Shown piece after piece: positions 15,846 through 24,733 of a stretch of 24,960 bases of DNA (its first letter is position 1; each line of letters begins with the position of its first letter). Under the pieces are notes generated by a model. The model ran no database searches. It was not told the origin of the DNA and worked only from the letters and a program-made list of their open reading frames with translations. Source of the DNA: an uncultured Bacillota bacterium (GTDB lineage: Bacteria > Bacillota > Dehalobacteriia > UBA4068); NCBI GenBank assembly GCA_934271085.1, contig CAKQQU010000019.1:1-24960 (forward strand), in the 5' to 3' direction. The position numbers and the translations under genes are program-made.

Positions 15846-16460
15846 TTATTTTACACCAGATTCCAGATAAAGGCCATGGCTGTAAATATATTCTTCCACT
15901 TCTTCCGGCAGCAGATATTTGATAGTACGGCCTTCCGCTACCCTGCTGCGGATATCCGTAGAGCTGATCTCCAATAGCGGGGTCTCCATCTGGGATATTT
16001 TTTCCCGCCAATGTTCCGGCAGCTTAAGCAGACCGTTAAGATCAAATCCCGGCCGGGTAGCCGCGATAAAACGGCACATATACAACAGTTTTTCAGCTTC
16101 ATACCAGGTAGCCACATCCAGTATGGCGTCGGCTCCTGTTATAAAATATATCTGCGTATCCATACCAAATTCCTGCAAAAAGGCAGATACAGTATCTACA
16201 GAATAAGAATAACCGGCCCGGTCCAGCTCTATATGGGATATGGCAAATTTGGGATTGGAAGCTATAGCCAGCTTGGTCATGGCATATCTGTCCTCCGCCC
16301 CGGCGCTTCCCAGCCTTCTCTTATGAGGGGGCCTGCCGGAGGGAACAAAAAGCACCTTATCCAGGCCAAATTTTTCTGCCGCCGCTTCCGCAATGAAAAG
16401 ATGGCCGAAGTGGATAGGATCAAAAGCGCCGCCCATCAGTCCCAAGCGCAGATTGCTCAT
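15846..16460 (-). CDS. nadD: Nicotinate-nucleotide adenylyltransferase
   Basis: This 204-aa nucleotidyltransferase converts nicotinate mononucleotide plus ATP to deamido-NAD, the penultimate step of NAD synthesis. The ATP-binding motif GGAFDPIHFGH (residues 10-20) and substrate loop PSGRPPHKR are intact. The C-terminal EISSTDIRSR motif supplies the second phosphate-binding site. AAGGAG lies about 10 bases before the ATG. It sits 14 bases after obg and 15 before yqeK on the same strand. Confidence 0.97.
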   Translation of the reverse strand: MSNLRLGLMGGAFDPIHFGHLFIAEAAAEKFGLDKVLFVPSGRPPHKRRLGSAGAEDRYAMTKLAIASNPKFAISHIELDRAGYSYSVDTVSAFLQEFGMDTQIYFITGADAILDVATWYEAEKLLYMCRFIAATRPGFDLNGLLKLPEHWREKISQMETPLLEISSTDIRSRVAEGRTIKYLLPEEVEEYIYSHGLYLESGVK

Positions 16461-16474
16461 TCTATTTTTGCTCC

Positions 16475-17746
16475 TTATTCCATATATTCGAATTCACTGC
16501 CTGCAATACTTACTGTATCGCCGGCAACTACCCCGGCCTCTACCAGAGCTTCTTCAAGACCCATCTTCACAAATATTCTTTGCATACGCAATACTGCGTC
16601 GTCATTGTTCAGATCAGTCATTTTGACCAGTTTTTCCACCCTGGGGCCGCCAACCTGCCAAACGCCGTTTTCATCCCTGGTGATGGCAAAGGGCTGTGCC
16701 GCCCGGATAACCGTGTTTTTGACCACTTCCGTATCCGGAATAAAAGGCTGGATAGGCGTTTCATCAAGAAGTTCCTTGATCCGCCACAGCATAGGTTTCA
16801 ATCCTGCGCCTGTTAGTGCGGAAACAGGGAATATCTCATATTCTCCCTGCAATTCCTTTTGCAAAACCTCAATATTTTCCGCGGCCCCCGGCATATCCAT
16901 TTTATTGGCGGCAATTATCATGGGCCGCTGCAAAAAATCTTCTTTATACAGGGAAAGCTCTTCATTTATCAGCCGGAAACTTTCCAAAGGAGGCCTGTCG
17001 GCAAACTCGCTCATATCCAGCACATGAACAAGAATACGATTACGCTCCGCATGGCGCAAGAATCGATGCCCCAAGCCGATACCGGAAGCAGCCCCCTCTA
17101 TAAGTCCGGGCAGGTCTGCAACTACAAAACTGCTGTCGTCATCCAGGCGCACCATACCCAGATTAGGCTCCAGGGTGGTAAAAGGATAATTGGCTATTTT
17201 AGGCTGGGCTGCAGAAATGCGGGAAAGTATGGTGGATTTACCTGCATTGGGCAATCCCACCAGCCCCACATCGGCGATAAGCTTAAGCTCCAGTATCAAA
17301 GTTACTTCCTGCCCGGGTTCTCCCTTTTCCGCATAGGCAGGGGCCTTATCCTTGCGGGTGGCAAAATGCACATTGCCCCGGCCTCCCCTGCCGCCTTTGG
17401 CTACCAGCAATTCCTGTCCGTCATGGGAAATATCAGCAAGGAACTTACCGTTTTCATCTTTGACCACAGTACCTGCAGGTACTTTAAGATAAAGATCCTG
17501 ACCATAAGCTCCGTTCATATTTTTATTCAGGCCATTCTGCCCCCGCTGAGCTTTATAATGATGCTTGTATTTAAAATCAGCCAGGGTGGAAAGGGAGCTG
17601 TCTCCCACCAGATAAACGGAAGCTCCCCTGCCGCCGTCGCCGCCGGAAGGACCGCCGAGAGGCACGAATTTTTCACGACGAAAAGCCAGTCCGCCATCGC
17701 CGCCGTCGCCGGCCTTTATATATATTTTCACATAATCACAAAGCAT
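16475..17746 (-). CDS. obg: GTPase Obg (50S ribosome assembly)
   Basis: This 423-aa GTPase acts in late 50S subunit maturation and stress control. The glycine-rich Obg N-domain covers residues 1-158 (KAGDGGDGG, GGPSGGDGG). The G domain has G1 GLPNAGKST (164-172), G3 DLPG (211-214) and G4 NKMD near 283. The C-terminal OCT domain (about 350-423) is present, as in Bacillota Obg, ending in a short tail. AGG about 8 bases upstream supports the ATG, and the N-terminus MLCDYVKIYIKAG is canonical. It is the first gene of the obg-nadD-yqeK-rsfS operon. Confidence 0.97.
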   Translation of the reverse strand: MLCDYVKIYIKAGDGGDGGLAFRREKFVPLGGPSGGDGGRGASVYLVGDSSLSTLADFKYKHHYKAQRGQNGLNKNMNGAYGQDLYLKVPAGTVVKDENGKFLADISHDGQELLVAKGGRGGRGNVHFATRKDKAPAYAEKGEPGQEVTLILELKLIADVGLVGLPNAGKSTILSRISAAQPKIANYPFTTLEPNLGMVRLDDDSSFVVADLPGLIEGAASGIGLGHRFLRHAERNRILVHVLDMSEFADRPPLESFRLINEELSLYKEDFLQRPMIIAANKMDMPGAAENIEVLQKELQGEYEIFPVSALTGAGLKPMLWRIKELLDETPIQPFIPDTEVVKNTVIRAAQPFAITRDENGVWQVGGPRVEKLVKMTDLNNDDAVLRMQRIFVKMGLEEALVEAGVVAGDTVSIAGSEFEYME

Positions 17747-17778
17747 ATCGCTACCTCGTTTATTTTATCTGAATCTTT

Positions 17779-17808
17779 ATTATATATGCAACTGACGCTT
17801 TAAGTCAA
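17779..17808 (-). promoter_or_regulatory. Promoter of the obg operon
   Basis: On the minus strand, TTGACT (17808-17803) is followed by an 18-base spacer and a perfect TATAAT (17784-17779), about 33 bases from the obg ATG. This implies a short leader. Confidence 0.75.
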
Positions 17809-17852
17809 ATATCCCACTATTTTATCAGCGAAATCACAGGATAAACAGATAA

Positions 17853-17902
17853 AAAAGGTAAAAAGGGTGACATAAAAGGTAAAATCTGTTATTATTTATA
17901 AT
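17853..17902 (+). promoter_or_regulatory. Promoter of the coiled-coil gene pair, with upstream direct repeats
   Basis: A perfect TATAAT lies at 17897-17902, with no recognisable -35 hexamer at 16-18 bases. Immediately upstream are two copies of AAAAGGTAAAA, starting at 17853 and 17874, exactly 21 bases apart and so on the same face of the helix. A weak -35 plus phased repeats suggests an activator or other binding protein. This is inference. Confidence 0.4.
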
Positions 17903-17955
17903 GAGTAATTTTAAGTTGGATTATTACACCTTCTTTTACCAAGCGGAGGAAGAAT

Positions 17956-20900
17956 ATGGCATATTTTCCCATTGATCCAAATAAATCCATCGCCTGTTGC
18001 CAGAAGCAACTGGCTGATCTTGCTGCAGAAAAAAGAATAATGCAGGCGCATACAGAAAATACCCTGGCTGCTTTGGCAAAACAGCAGCAGGACAGCGAAG
18101 CTGTTTTGGCAGAAGATCAAAAAAAGACCCGGGATCTGGGTGACAGACGCTCCCTGCTCCAGGAGTATCAGGAAAAACTCACTATGGCCCAGGCTGAATA
18201 CAGCAGAGCGGAGGCCAAGTACCAACAGGCTCTGCTGCAACTGGATACCAATTACCGCGCCAAAAACAGCGCTTTGCATAACAGACTGGAAACCATGCGT
18301 TACAATTATTCCCTGGCCCTTAAAGCAGCCGCGGAGGCAGCAAACGAAAAGGATATAGCTGCCCAGGTTCATGCCATGGCTCAGGAAAACGCCTGCCGCA
18401 TCAATGCCGAGCAGGAAGAAATATGCCATTCTCTCAAAGAAGAACTGTCTGACGCAAAAGATAAACTGACTGAGGCGCTTAGCGAGGCTTTGGCAGATTG
18501 TTCCCGCACAGAAATGGAACTTGTGGCAACGCAAAAATCCGCCGATCTTATAAGGGAAGTGCTGGAGAATACAGCCAAACCCCTTAAAGAATGCGACGAT
18601 GAATTGCTGGCCTTAAATCAGCGGATGCTTGCTCTAAAAGAAGAACAGGATTTACAGCTAAATACAGAACTGAAGCAAAAGGAAGAAGAAATAAATAAAG
18701 TCCGGCGTATACTGGAACGCGCCCGGAGGGATCATGACAATTTACACAGCCATCTGGAAAGTTCCCGCAGCATCAGCCAGGCCGCTGCCGCCAGCTACGA
18801 GCAAACCAAAGTTCAGGCAGCCGCACTCAACAACCGTTTGCGCAATCTGTTTAACGATTCTCAAAATATCAGCAATCGGGTTTCCGCCGCCATGGCCGAA
18901 GCATTGCGCCGCGCCGGCCAGCGCCGGGAGACTTATCAGCAAAGCAGCAGGTTTTTAAATCAGCTAACTCAAAAAACTAATGAGATATTCCTGGAGGAAA
19001 GTGTTTTTCTCCAAGAACTGGATGAGGAAGCTGCGGCTGAAAGAGAACTGCAGAATGCGGCTACGGTAGCCCGTAATCTGGCAGAGGACGCCGCCAATTC
19101 CCGAACCGCCGCCAATCCTCAGATGCAGGAGCTGCTGGCCCAGATGGAATCGTCTTTGCAAAACTCTGCCGGCAAAGCCCAGCAGGCTTATGAAGAAAAA
19201 GCCGCGCTGGTGCAGCAGCTTCGCAATAGTTGCCATATCCGTAAAGAGTATAATGCCGCTTACAGAGAAACGCTGGCGGCGGTAAGCGCAGCAAACGACC
19301 AGGCACGCATAGCCTGCCAGGAAACAGATAAAGCGGTGCTCGCTCTTTCCGCCGATTCGGCCCAACGGGAAAGCCAGAGACAGGATCTGCTAAACCGTAT
19401 CCGCAGCACCAGGGAAGAATATGAAAACACCACTTCTCTTCTGAGGGAAATGAAAGACCACATGGAGCAGACAGCCCGGGTATACCGTCAGGCAGAACTG
19501 GCTGAGGAAGATGCCCGCATCAAGCTTAATGCCACTGCAAAGGAGCTGGATGATCTTAGCTGGCAGAAAGACCAGTTTCTCTGCCAGCAGGAAGAAAGCA
19601 ATGCTTTAGCCTGTACCGAACTGGCGACCATGCTGTCTATTGCAGGACAAAAGAAAAACCAGCTTAAAAGGATCGAAGCGCAAAAGCAACAGGAGCTTAG
19701 TCAGGCACTGGGTATTCTGCAGCTTAAAAAAGACGCGGCTGCTGCAGCTCAGGATAATTACCGCAAAATAAAAGCGGAAGCCGACAGCACACTGGAGGTA
19801 ATGAGCAAGCGGATAAACTCTCTGATCTTTACCAGTAAGGATATTATCAAAAAGGCCAACGACCAGGAAGAAGAAACTGCGGTCGAATATGATAAGGCCC
19901 TGCAAAACTCTCTTCATCTTGCAGACAAGATACCGCCTATACGTAAATTGATGGAGCAGACCCAAAGCGAACTGGAACCTTTGCATGAAGAGATGCTTAA
20001 AGAAAAGCAGACGACAGATACAGATAACCAGCAAATAATCGCCAAGGCAAAATCCAGTATCGAGAAGCTTTCAGATAAGTGCAGCCGGCTTGCCTCAGAA
20101 ATACCCGCTCTGGAATCCGACGCCAAACAGGCTCATGACCTGGCAGAGCATAATAAGCACGCCATAGCCTGGCTTTCAGAGCACAAAAGCTTTCTTGAAA
20201 GCCAGCAAAGCAGGATAGCCCGCCAGGAACAGGAAATTAACGAAAAGCTAAAGGATTATCGCCGTCAGGCTGAAGAAAATGCCCAACAGGAGCAGGAACG
20301 CAGGCTAAGGCAGCAGGAACTGGCAGCACAGCAGGAGCTGCTTAAGGCAGAGGAGCTGCGGGAAAAAGTACGTCAGGATATGGAGCAGGCCCATCTTCTT
20401 AGCATCCGGGAGCGGGATCGCCTTGAGGCAGCCGTCAGCGCCGCAGCCAAGGGACGGGAACAGTCTTTGGTCAGATTGGCGGCAGGTGAAAAACTCTCCT
20501 GCCGGGAAAACCTGGCCCTGCTGGAAACCAAAGATATTGAAGACATCTTAACAACACTGAAAGATATAGTGGAACAAAAAGCCGCCGAAGAAGATCTGCG
20601 CTGGATCAGCAAAGAGGAAGCTGCCGCGGTTGCCGCAGACGCGGAAAAATTCAGCGAACTGGCAAAGGAACAAAAGATCCTTTTTAACAGCGCCCGGGCC
20701 AATTATAACGATTACAGCAGGCAACTGACCGAGACCAATGCCGCCTGCAAAAAAGCATCTCGGGAATACGCTGCTGTTCAGGCACAGATAGCTGCTCTGG
20801 AAAGCAAAAATGCTACGCTGAATGCCGCCGCAAAAGAAATGGCGGAAAGCGATCAACTGCAGCAGGCAATGGCAGCTGTAAAAGGCGCTGTAGAAGAAAA

Positions 20901-21246
20901 CTGCCAGCAATTAAAGGAGTTAAAGCAGGATTCGGACGCTCGTCTTACCTGTATGCGGCAAAAAATATGCGCCAGAAACGCAATGGGAAAAACCCTAAGC
21001 GACACTATGGATATGCTGGGAGCGGCTGTCAGCAAATGGCTGTACAGTGAAAGTCTTGCCTATGAAAACAGATATAAGGCCACTGCTATACGAAAGGAAA
21101 GCGCGGACAGGGCCATTATCGAAGAAAAGGCTCAAAAAATGATCGAAGCAGCCAGAGAGCAGGCAGCGCAGGCCGCCCCTTCTGCAAAAAGGCTGGGCAG
21201 TATCGCGCCTCCCGGCAAAAAACAGGTGAAAAAAAAGTTTTTCTAA
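17956..21246 (+). CDS. Giant coiled-coil protein of unknown function (1)
   Basis: I do not recognise this 1096-aa protein. It is nearly continuous Ala/Glu/Gln/Lys/Leu-rich helix with heptad character from about residue 10 to 1080 and very few prolines (near 209, 388, 660 and 718). It has no signal peptide, no hydrophobic membrane segment and no Walker A, ABC signature or hook motif, so it is not an SMC or Rad50 protein. It contains about 16 cysteines spread along the rod, including a CC pair near the N-terminus. The tail switches to PSAKRLGSIAPPGKK and ends KKKFF, strongly basic and aromatic. GGAGG lies 6 bases before the ATG. A second giant coiled-coil gene follows after 69 bases with no terminator. 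Codon use looks like the neighbours, arguing against recent transfer. A cytoskeletal filament or scaffold is one possibility, not shown. Confidence 0.85.
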   Translation: MAYFPIDPNKSIACCQKQLADLAAEKRIMQAHTENTLAALAKQQQDSEAVLAEDQKKTRDLGDRRSLLQEYQEKLTMAQAEYSRAEAKYQQALLQLDTNYRAKNSALHNRLETMRYNYSLALKAAAEAANEKDIAAQVHAMAQENACRINAEQEEICHSLKEELSDAKDKLTEALSEALADCSRTEMELVATQKSADLIREVLENTAKPLKECDDELLALNQRMLALKEEQDLQLNTELKQKEEEINKVRRILERARRDHDNLHSHLESSRSISQAAAASYEQTKVQAAALNNRLRNLFNDSQNISNRVSAAMAEALRRAGQRRETYQQSSRFLNQLTQKTNEIFLEESVFLQELDEEAAAERELQNAATVARNLAEDAANSRTAANPQMQELLAQMESSLQNSAGKAQQAYEEKAALVQQLRNSCHIRKEYNAAYRETLAAVSAANDQARIACQETDKAVLALSADSAQRESQRQDLLNRIRSTREEYENTTSLLREMKDHMEQTARVYRQAELAEEDARIKLNATAKELDDLSWQKDQFLCQQEESNALACTELATMLSIAGQKKNQLKRIEAQKQQELSQALGILQLKKDAAAAAQDNYRKIKAEADSTLEVMSKRINSLIFTSKDIIKKANDQEEETAVEYDKALQNSLHLADKIPPIRKLMEQTQSELEPLHEEMLKEKQTTDTDNQQIIAKAKSSIEKLSDKCSRLASEIPALESDAKQAHDLAEHNKHAIAWLSEHKSFLESQQSRIARQEQEINEKLKDYRRQAEENAQQEQERRLRQQELAAQQELLKAEELREKVRQDMEQAHLLSIRERDRLEAAVSAAAKGREQSLVRLAAGEKLSCRENLALLETKDIEDILTTLKDIVEQKAAEEDLRWISKEEAAAVAADAEKFSELAKEQKILFNSARANYNDYSRQLTETNAACKKASREYAAVQAQIAALESKNATLNAAAKEMAESDQLQQAMAAVKGAVEENCQQLKELKQDSDARLTCMRQKICARNAMGKTLSDTMDMLGAAVSKWLYSESLAYENRYKATAIRKESADRAIIEEKAQKMIEAAREQAAQAAPSAKRLGSIAPPGKKQVKKKFF

Positions 21247-21315
21247 TGGGCCGCCAGCCAAACCTATCATTGCAGGCAGATAGCTGACAACAGATGATGA
21301 AAGGATTATAAAGAA

Positions 21316-24300
21316 ATGAACCATAATCCAAACCAGGAGCCAAACAGCATACTCAGCCGGTTAACAGACGGTTTCAACGATGAATTCATCTCCCAGATGA
21401 AAGCCGCCAGGGAAGCTCAAAAAACCAGCGAGGAAAAGGAAGCGGCCTATAGACAGATAGAAAAGGAAGCCGCCAAAACTTCAGCAGAAGCTGAAAAAGC
21501 CTATTCCATATATAAAATGGCAGAAGAGATCACCCAAGCCCTGCTGGTTAAAGAGGCAGAAGCCCAGCTTGCGGCGGAAGAATCCCTTAATAAAGCTAAC
21601 ACAGAGATAGCCGGGAGCATAAGCCGGGATGACGGCCAACAAGTGCTTGACAAGACCAAACAGGCTCTGGACAATCTGGCTGCAGCAGCCAGAGATCAGC
21701 TTGCATACAGGAAAGAAGCCCGGGTCAATGCGGAAAAAGAGGAAGCCCGCCTGAATCTGGCTGCCGCCATCGCTGCAGTTAAAAATTCCCAGCTACTAAT
21801 CAACAAAGCCAGGGCTTATGAGGAATATGTTCATTGCGAAAACCTTTCGCAGATATGCGACGCGCAAAACAGGATATATTTTTCCCAACTGGCAATGATG
21901 CATGAGTTTGAATATGCCAAGGATATCCAAAAACAACTTACTGAATTGATAAGGCAACAGCAGGAACTCACCGCGCAAGCCATCCAGATGAGCGATTCCC
22001 AGCATTTTGTGGATAATATCCGCAGTCAGTTGGCGGAAAAACTGCAAAATGTCAACAGAGAGCTGATCCCATACGAAAAGGAGTTGCTCACTGCCGCAGA
22101 CAGGGAACAGATAGCAAAAAATGATTATGAGCTGGCGCTGGCAGAAGCCAACCAGGCTCAGGAAAGATTCATCCAAAAGGAGCGGGAGAGCCATATTCTG
22201 GAAGAGGCAGCCAAAAGCACTCATGACGCCGCTCAAAAAGAATATAACATTATTATTGAGCAGAACAATGCCAAAAGGGAAAAATCCAAAACAGCTATAA
22301 ATCAGCTTACGGAAGCTGCAGGTAAGCTTTGGGAACAGGAGCGATCTCTGGAATCACAGATATATCAGCAGACCCTAAAAAGGATAGCTATAAATACCGA
22401 AAAAACCGCGCTGGAAACAACCCTGCAAAAAACCCTGGGCACCAAAAAGGAACTGGAAAGACTGCTCTCCAATGCCAATACCATAAACATAACTGATGAT
22501 ACGGCCAGCGCAGCAGATAAGCCGGAGATGCTTATCAAAAACGCACTTGATGAGGCGAACAATCAATTTTCCAGAGAAAGCGGACAGGTAGAGCAGTTAA
22601 ATCATCTTTTAAATGCCCTTAATCAACAAATCAGCTATGATGAGATAAGAAGGGATCAGGCAAAAGCTTCTGCCGACGAGCTGGATAAACAACTGGCTGA
22701 GGCTCAGCAGAATTACAGGCTGCTGGATCTGGAGCTTAATCAAACAGAACAGCTGGGCCAAAACACCATGTCTGAACTGTGCGCAGTGGTGGACAGCAAA
22801 TCCCGTTTGGCCCGCCAGAGCGCAGTAAGCAGCAAGCTGAAAGCTGACCAGCTGGCAGCTTCCCTGCAGAAAGCCGCCGATAAATTGGAAGCAGCCAAGC
22901 AGGATCTGCTTAATGCGGAAAACCAGCGCGAAACAGCCAAAAGACGGCTGAGCAATGCCATTGAACATGCGCAGCAGGATACTGCCGCCGCAGTAAGCAA
23001 ACATGAATTGCTTATGCTCTCCGCCTGGGAGAAAAGCGAAAAGCTGCGGCTGGCGGCGGAAAGCAAGTATCAGGAGCTGGAATTACTGCTTAACAATGCC
23101 CGTACTGCAGCCGGCAAAGAGGATATATTTATCAGCAATGCAGAAAAAACAGCCGCAGAAGCCCAGGAGAAACTGGATAAAGCAAGGCAGCGTACAGCAG
23201 AATTGCTGAAAGAAAAAGCCAACGACTTCGCGATTATCGATGCTGCCACAGACAGAATACGCTCTTTGGATAATACCGAAGGTATGGATGCGGAGACCAT
23301 GATATCCCAGGCTGAAGAACTGTCGGGCAGCCTGAAAGAAAAAATTAACGATATGCTGCAGGCTGATACGGATATCAAATATGCTCCCCATATGCCTTCT
23401 TTACAGATACCTCTTATCAGCGAACTGGGGCTGGATGAGCCTGCCCATATGGCCAAGCCCGTTTTTGACGGCGAACATATAGGCGCTGTCCTTACCAGTA
23501 TGATCAGCGATCTTACAAAGGAATATGCTGACTGTGCGGCCAAAAAAATAGCAGCCTGGCAACAATCCTCCGATGCGGTGCAGCCAGTCAAAGCAGCTGC
23601 CATAACCGATGAAATAGAACTGGATGACGAATCCGCTGCGATTCCCTTTATACCGGAAGCTCTGGAGCAAATGAGCGGGGCTCAATTTGACGAGACCATT
23701 GCCAATGCCACCAAAGATGCCTTCAAGCAGCAGCTTGCCAAAACAGAGAAAACAAAAGATTCTGGGGCTGCTCCCAGTATAGCGGCAGAGGAATATCCCC
23801 AACCCGATGCTGAGGCAGAAACCATATGCGCCCTGGATGAGGATGCAGAACAAGAAACCACTCCTGATTCGGAAATTAACAGGGAGGATACAGATACTGT
23901 TTCTCCTGCAGAACAAACAAATATTGCCGGCGGGGAAATAGAAAAAACCGCAGAGCAAAGGCCCAGACGCGGCTTCCTTTTCTTCGGCAAACGCAAAAAG
24001 AAAGCCCAAGAAGAGCAGCCTGCAGTTTTGCCAGCCACAGCCGCCAAGCCTGCTGAACCCATATCTCAACCCCAGCCCATTACCGCTGCTGCCAAGCCCC
24101 AGACTGTTACTATAACAGCTACAGAGGATAAGGATCTTACCAATGATCTTGATGCCTCCCGGCTCAGCGTGGAGGTAGAAGAACATCGTCTGCAGCTTGC
24201 TGCCGAAACCTATGACCAACGGCAGCAGGATGACGCTGACAGCATTACGGAAGATAATGCGGAGGAGCGGATAAAAGAAGAAAAGCGCCGTCTGGCAGAA

Positions 24301-24651
24301 GCGGAATCTGCCCGCATAAGGGAAGAGGAAGAGGCTGCGCAACTTGCGGAAGAACTGGCTGCCGCCAGAGCAGCCCAGCAAAAAGCAGCAGATTTGGCTG
24401 CAGCGGAAAGACTGGCTCAAAGCGCTGCGGAAGACGCTATGCAGGCGGCAAAAGAGATCGGCCTATCCCAGGAGAATCTTCCCGGCAATATTCAGGAAGC
24501 TGCCGTATTGGCAAATGATTCTCCGGAGAAGGCGGAGCTGGCAGCCTATGGAGAATCTATGACCGATGACGATAGCCTTCCCCCAGCCGCTAATGATGTT
24601 GAGGAAGAAATGCGTAAGCTTATACTTTCCGATCTGCAAAAGGAAAAATAA
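21316..24651 (+). CDS. Giant coiled-coil protein of unknown function (2)
   Basis: This 1111-aa protein is not recognised by me. It has four visible parts: a long coiled-coil rod (about 25-680, Ala/Glu/Gln/Leu-rich); a mixed segment starting at YAPHMPSLQIP (from 689) and an acidic linker (about 760-880); a basic-aromatic patch RPRRGFLFFGKRKKK (882-896) followed by a Pro/Ala/Gln-rich stretch; and a second, highly charged coiled coil (about 950-1050) with an acidic tail. No ATPase motif, signal peptide or transmembrane helix is seen. It has about five cysteines. AAGGA lies 10 bases upstream of the ATG. It is probably co-transcribed with the preceding coiled-coil gene, so the two products may assemble together. 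Whether they are paralogues cannot be judged by eye because low-complexity helices resemble each other. Confidence 0.85.
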   Translation: MNHNPNQEPNSILSRLTDGFNDEFISQMKAAREAQKTSEEKEAAYRQIEKEAAKTSAEAEKAYSIYKMAEEITQALLVKEAEAQLAAEESLNKANTEIAGSISRDDGQQVLDKTKQALDNLAAAARDQLAYRKEARVNAEKEEARLNLAAAIAAVKNSQLLINKARAYEEYVHCENLSQICDAQNRIYFSQLAMMHEFEYAKDIQKQLTELIRQQQELTAQAIQMSDSQHFVDNIRSQLAEKLQNVNRELIPYEKELLTAADREQIAKNDYELALAEANQAQERFIQKERESHILEEAAKSTHDAAQKEYNIIIEQNNAKREKSKTAINQLTEAAGKLWEQERSLESQIYQQTLKRIAINTEKTALETTLQKTLGTKKELERLLSNANTINITDDTASAADKPEMLIKNALDEANNQFSRESGQVEQLNHLLNALNQQISYDEIRRDQAKASADELDKQLAEAQQNYRLLDLELNQTEQLGQNTMSELCAVVDSKSRLARQSAVSSKLKADQLAASLQKAADKLEAAKQDLLNAENQRETAKRRLSNAIEHAQQDTAAAVSKHELLMLSAWEKSEKLRLAAESKYQELELLLNNARTAAGKEDIFISNAEKTAAEAQEKLDKARQRTAELLKEKANDFAIIDAATDRIRSLDNTEGMDAETMISQAEELSGSLKEKINDMLQADTDIKYAPHMPSLQIPLISELGLDEPAHMAKPVFDGEHIGAVLTSMISDLTKEYADCAAKKIAAWQQSSDAVQPVKAAAITDEIELDDESAAIPFIPEALEQMSGAQFDETIANATKDAFKQQLAKTEKTKDSGAAPSIAAEEYPQPDAEAETICALDEDAEQETTPDSEINREDTDTVSPAEQTNIAGGEIEKTAEQRPRRGFLFFGKRKKKAQEEQPAVLPATAAKPAEPISQPQPITAAAKPQTVTITATEDKDLTNDLDASRLSVEVEEHRLQLAAETYDQRQQDDADSITEDNAEERIKEEKRRLAEAESARIREEEEAAQLAEELAAARAAQQKAADLAAAERLAQSAAEDAMQAAKEIGLSQENLPGNIQEAAVLANDSPEKAELAAYGESMTDDDSLPPAANDVEEEMRKLILSDLQKEK

Positions 24652-24733
24652 GACCGGAAGATTTGCTCGACCATATTATGCCGTTTTAAAACAGCAGGAA
24701 TAAGAGCAATTCTCTGTTATTCAGGAGATCGTT

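Noticed and set aside
23401..24420. Minus-strand open frame of 339 codons inside the second coiled-coil gene
   Set aside because: Cys/Phe/Gly-rich product typical of the antisense of Ala/Glu-rich coding DNA; the plus frame continues across it without interruption.
17956..24651. Annotating the two coiled-coil proteins as SMC, Rad50 or MukB-like ATPases
   Set aside because: Neither has a Walker A, ABC signature, Walker B or hinge/hook domain; the resemblance is only heptad composition.
24698..24722. Hairpin after the second coiled-coil gene as a terminator
   Set aside because: The stem is weak, has a two-base bulge and no T-run, and it abuts the next ribosome binding site.
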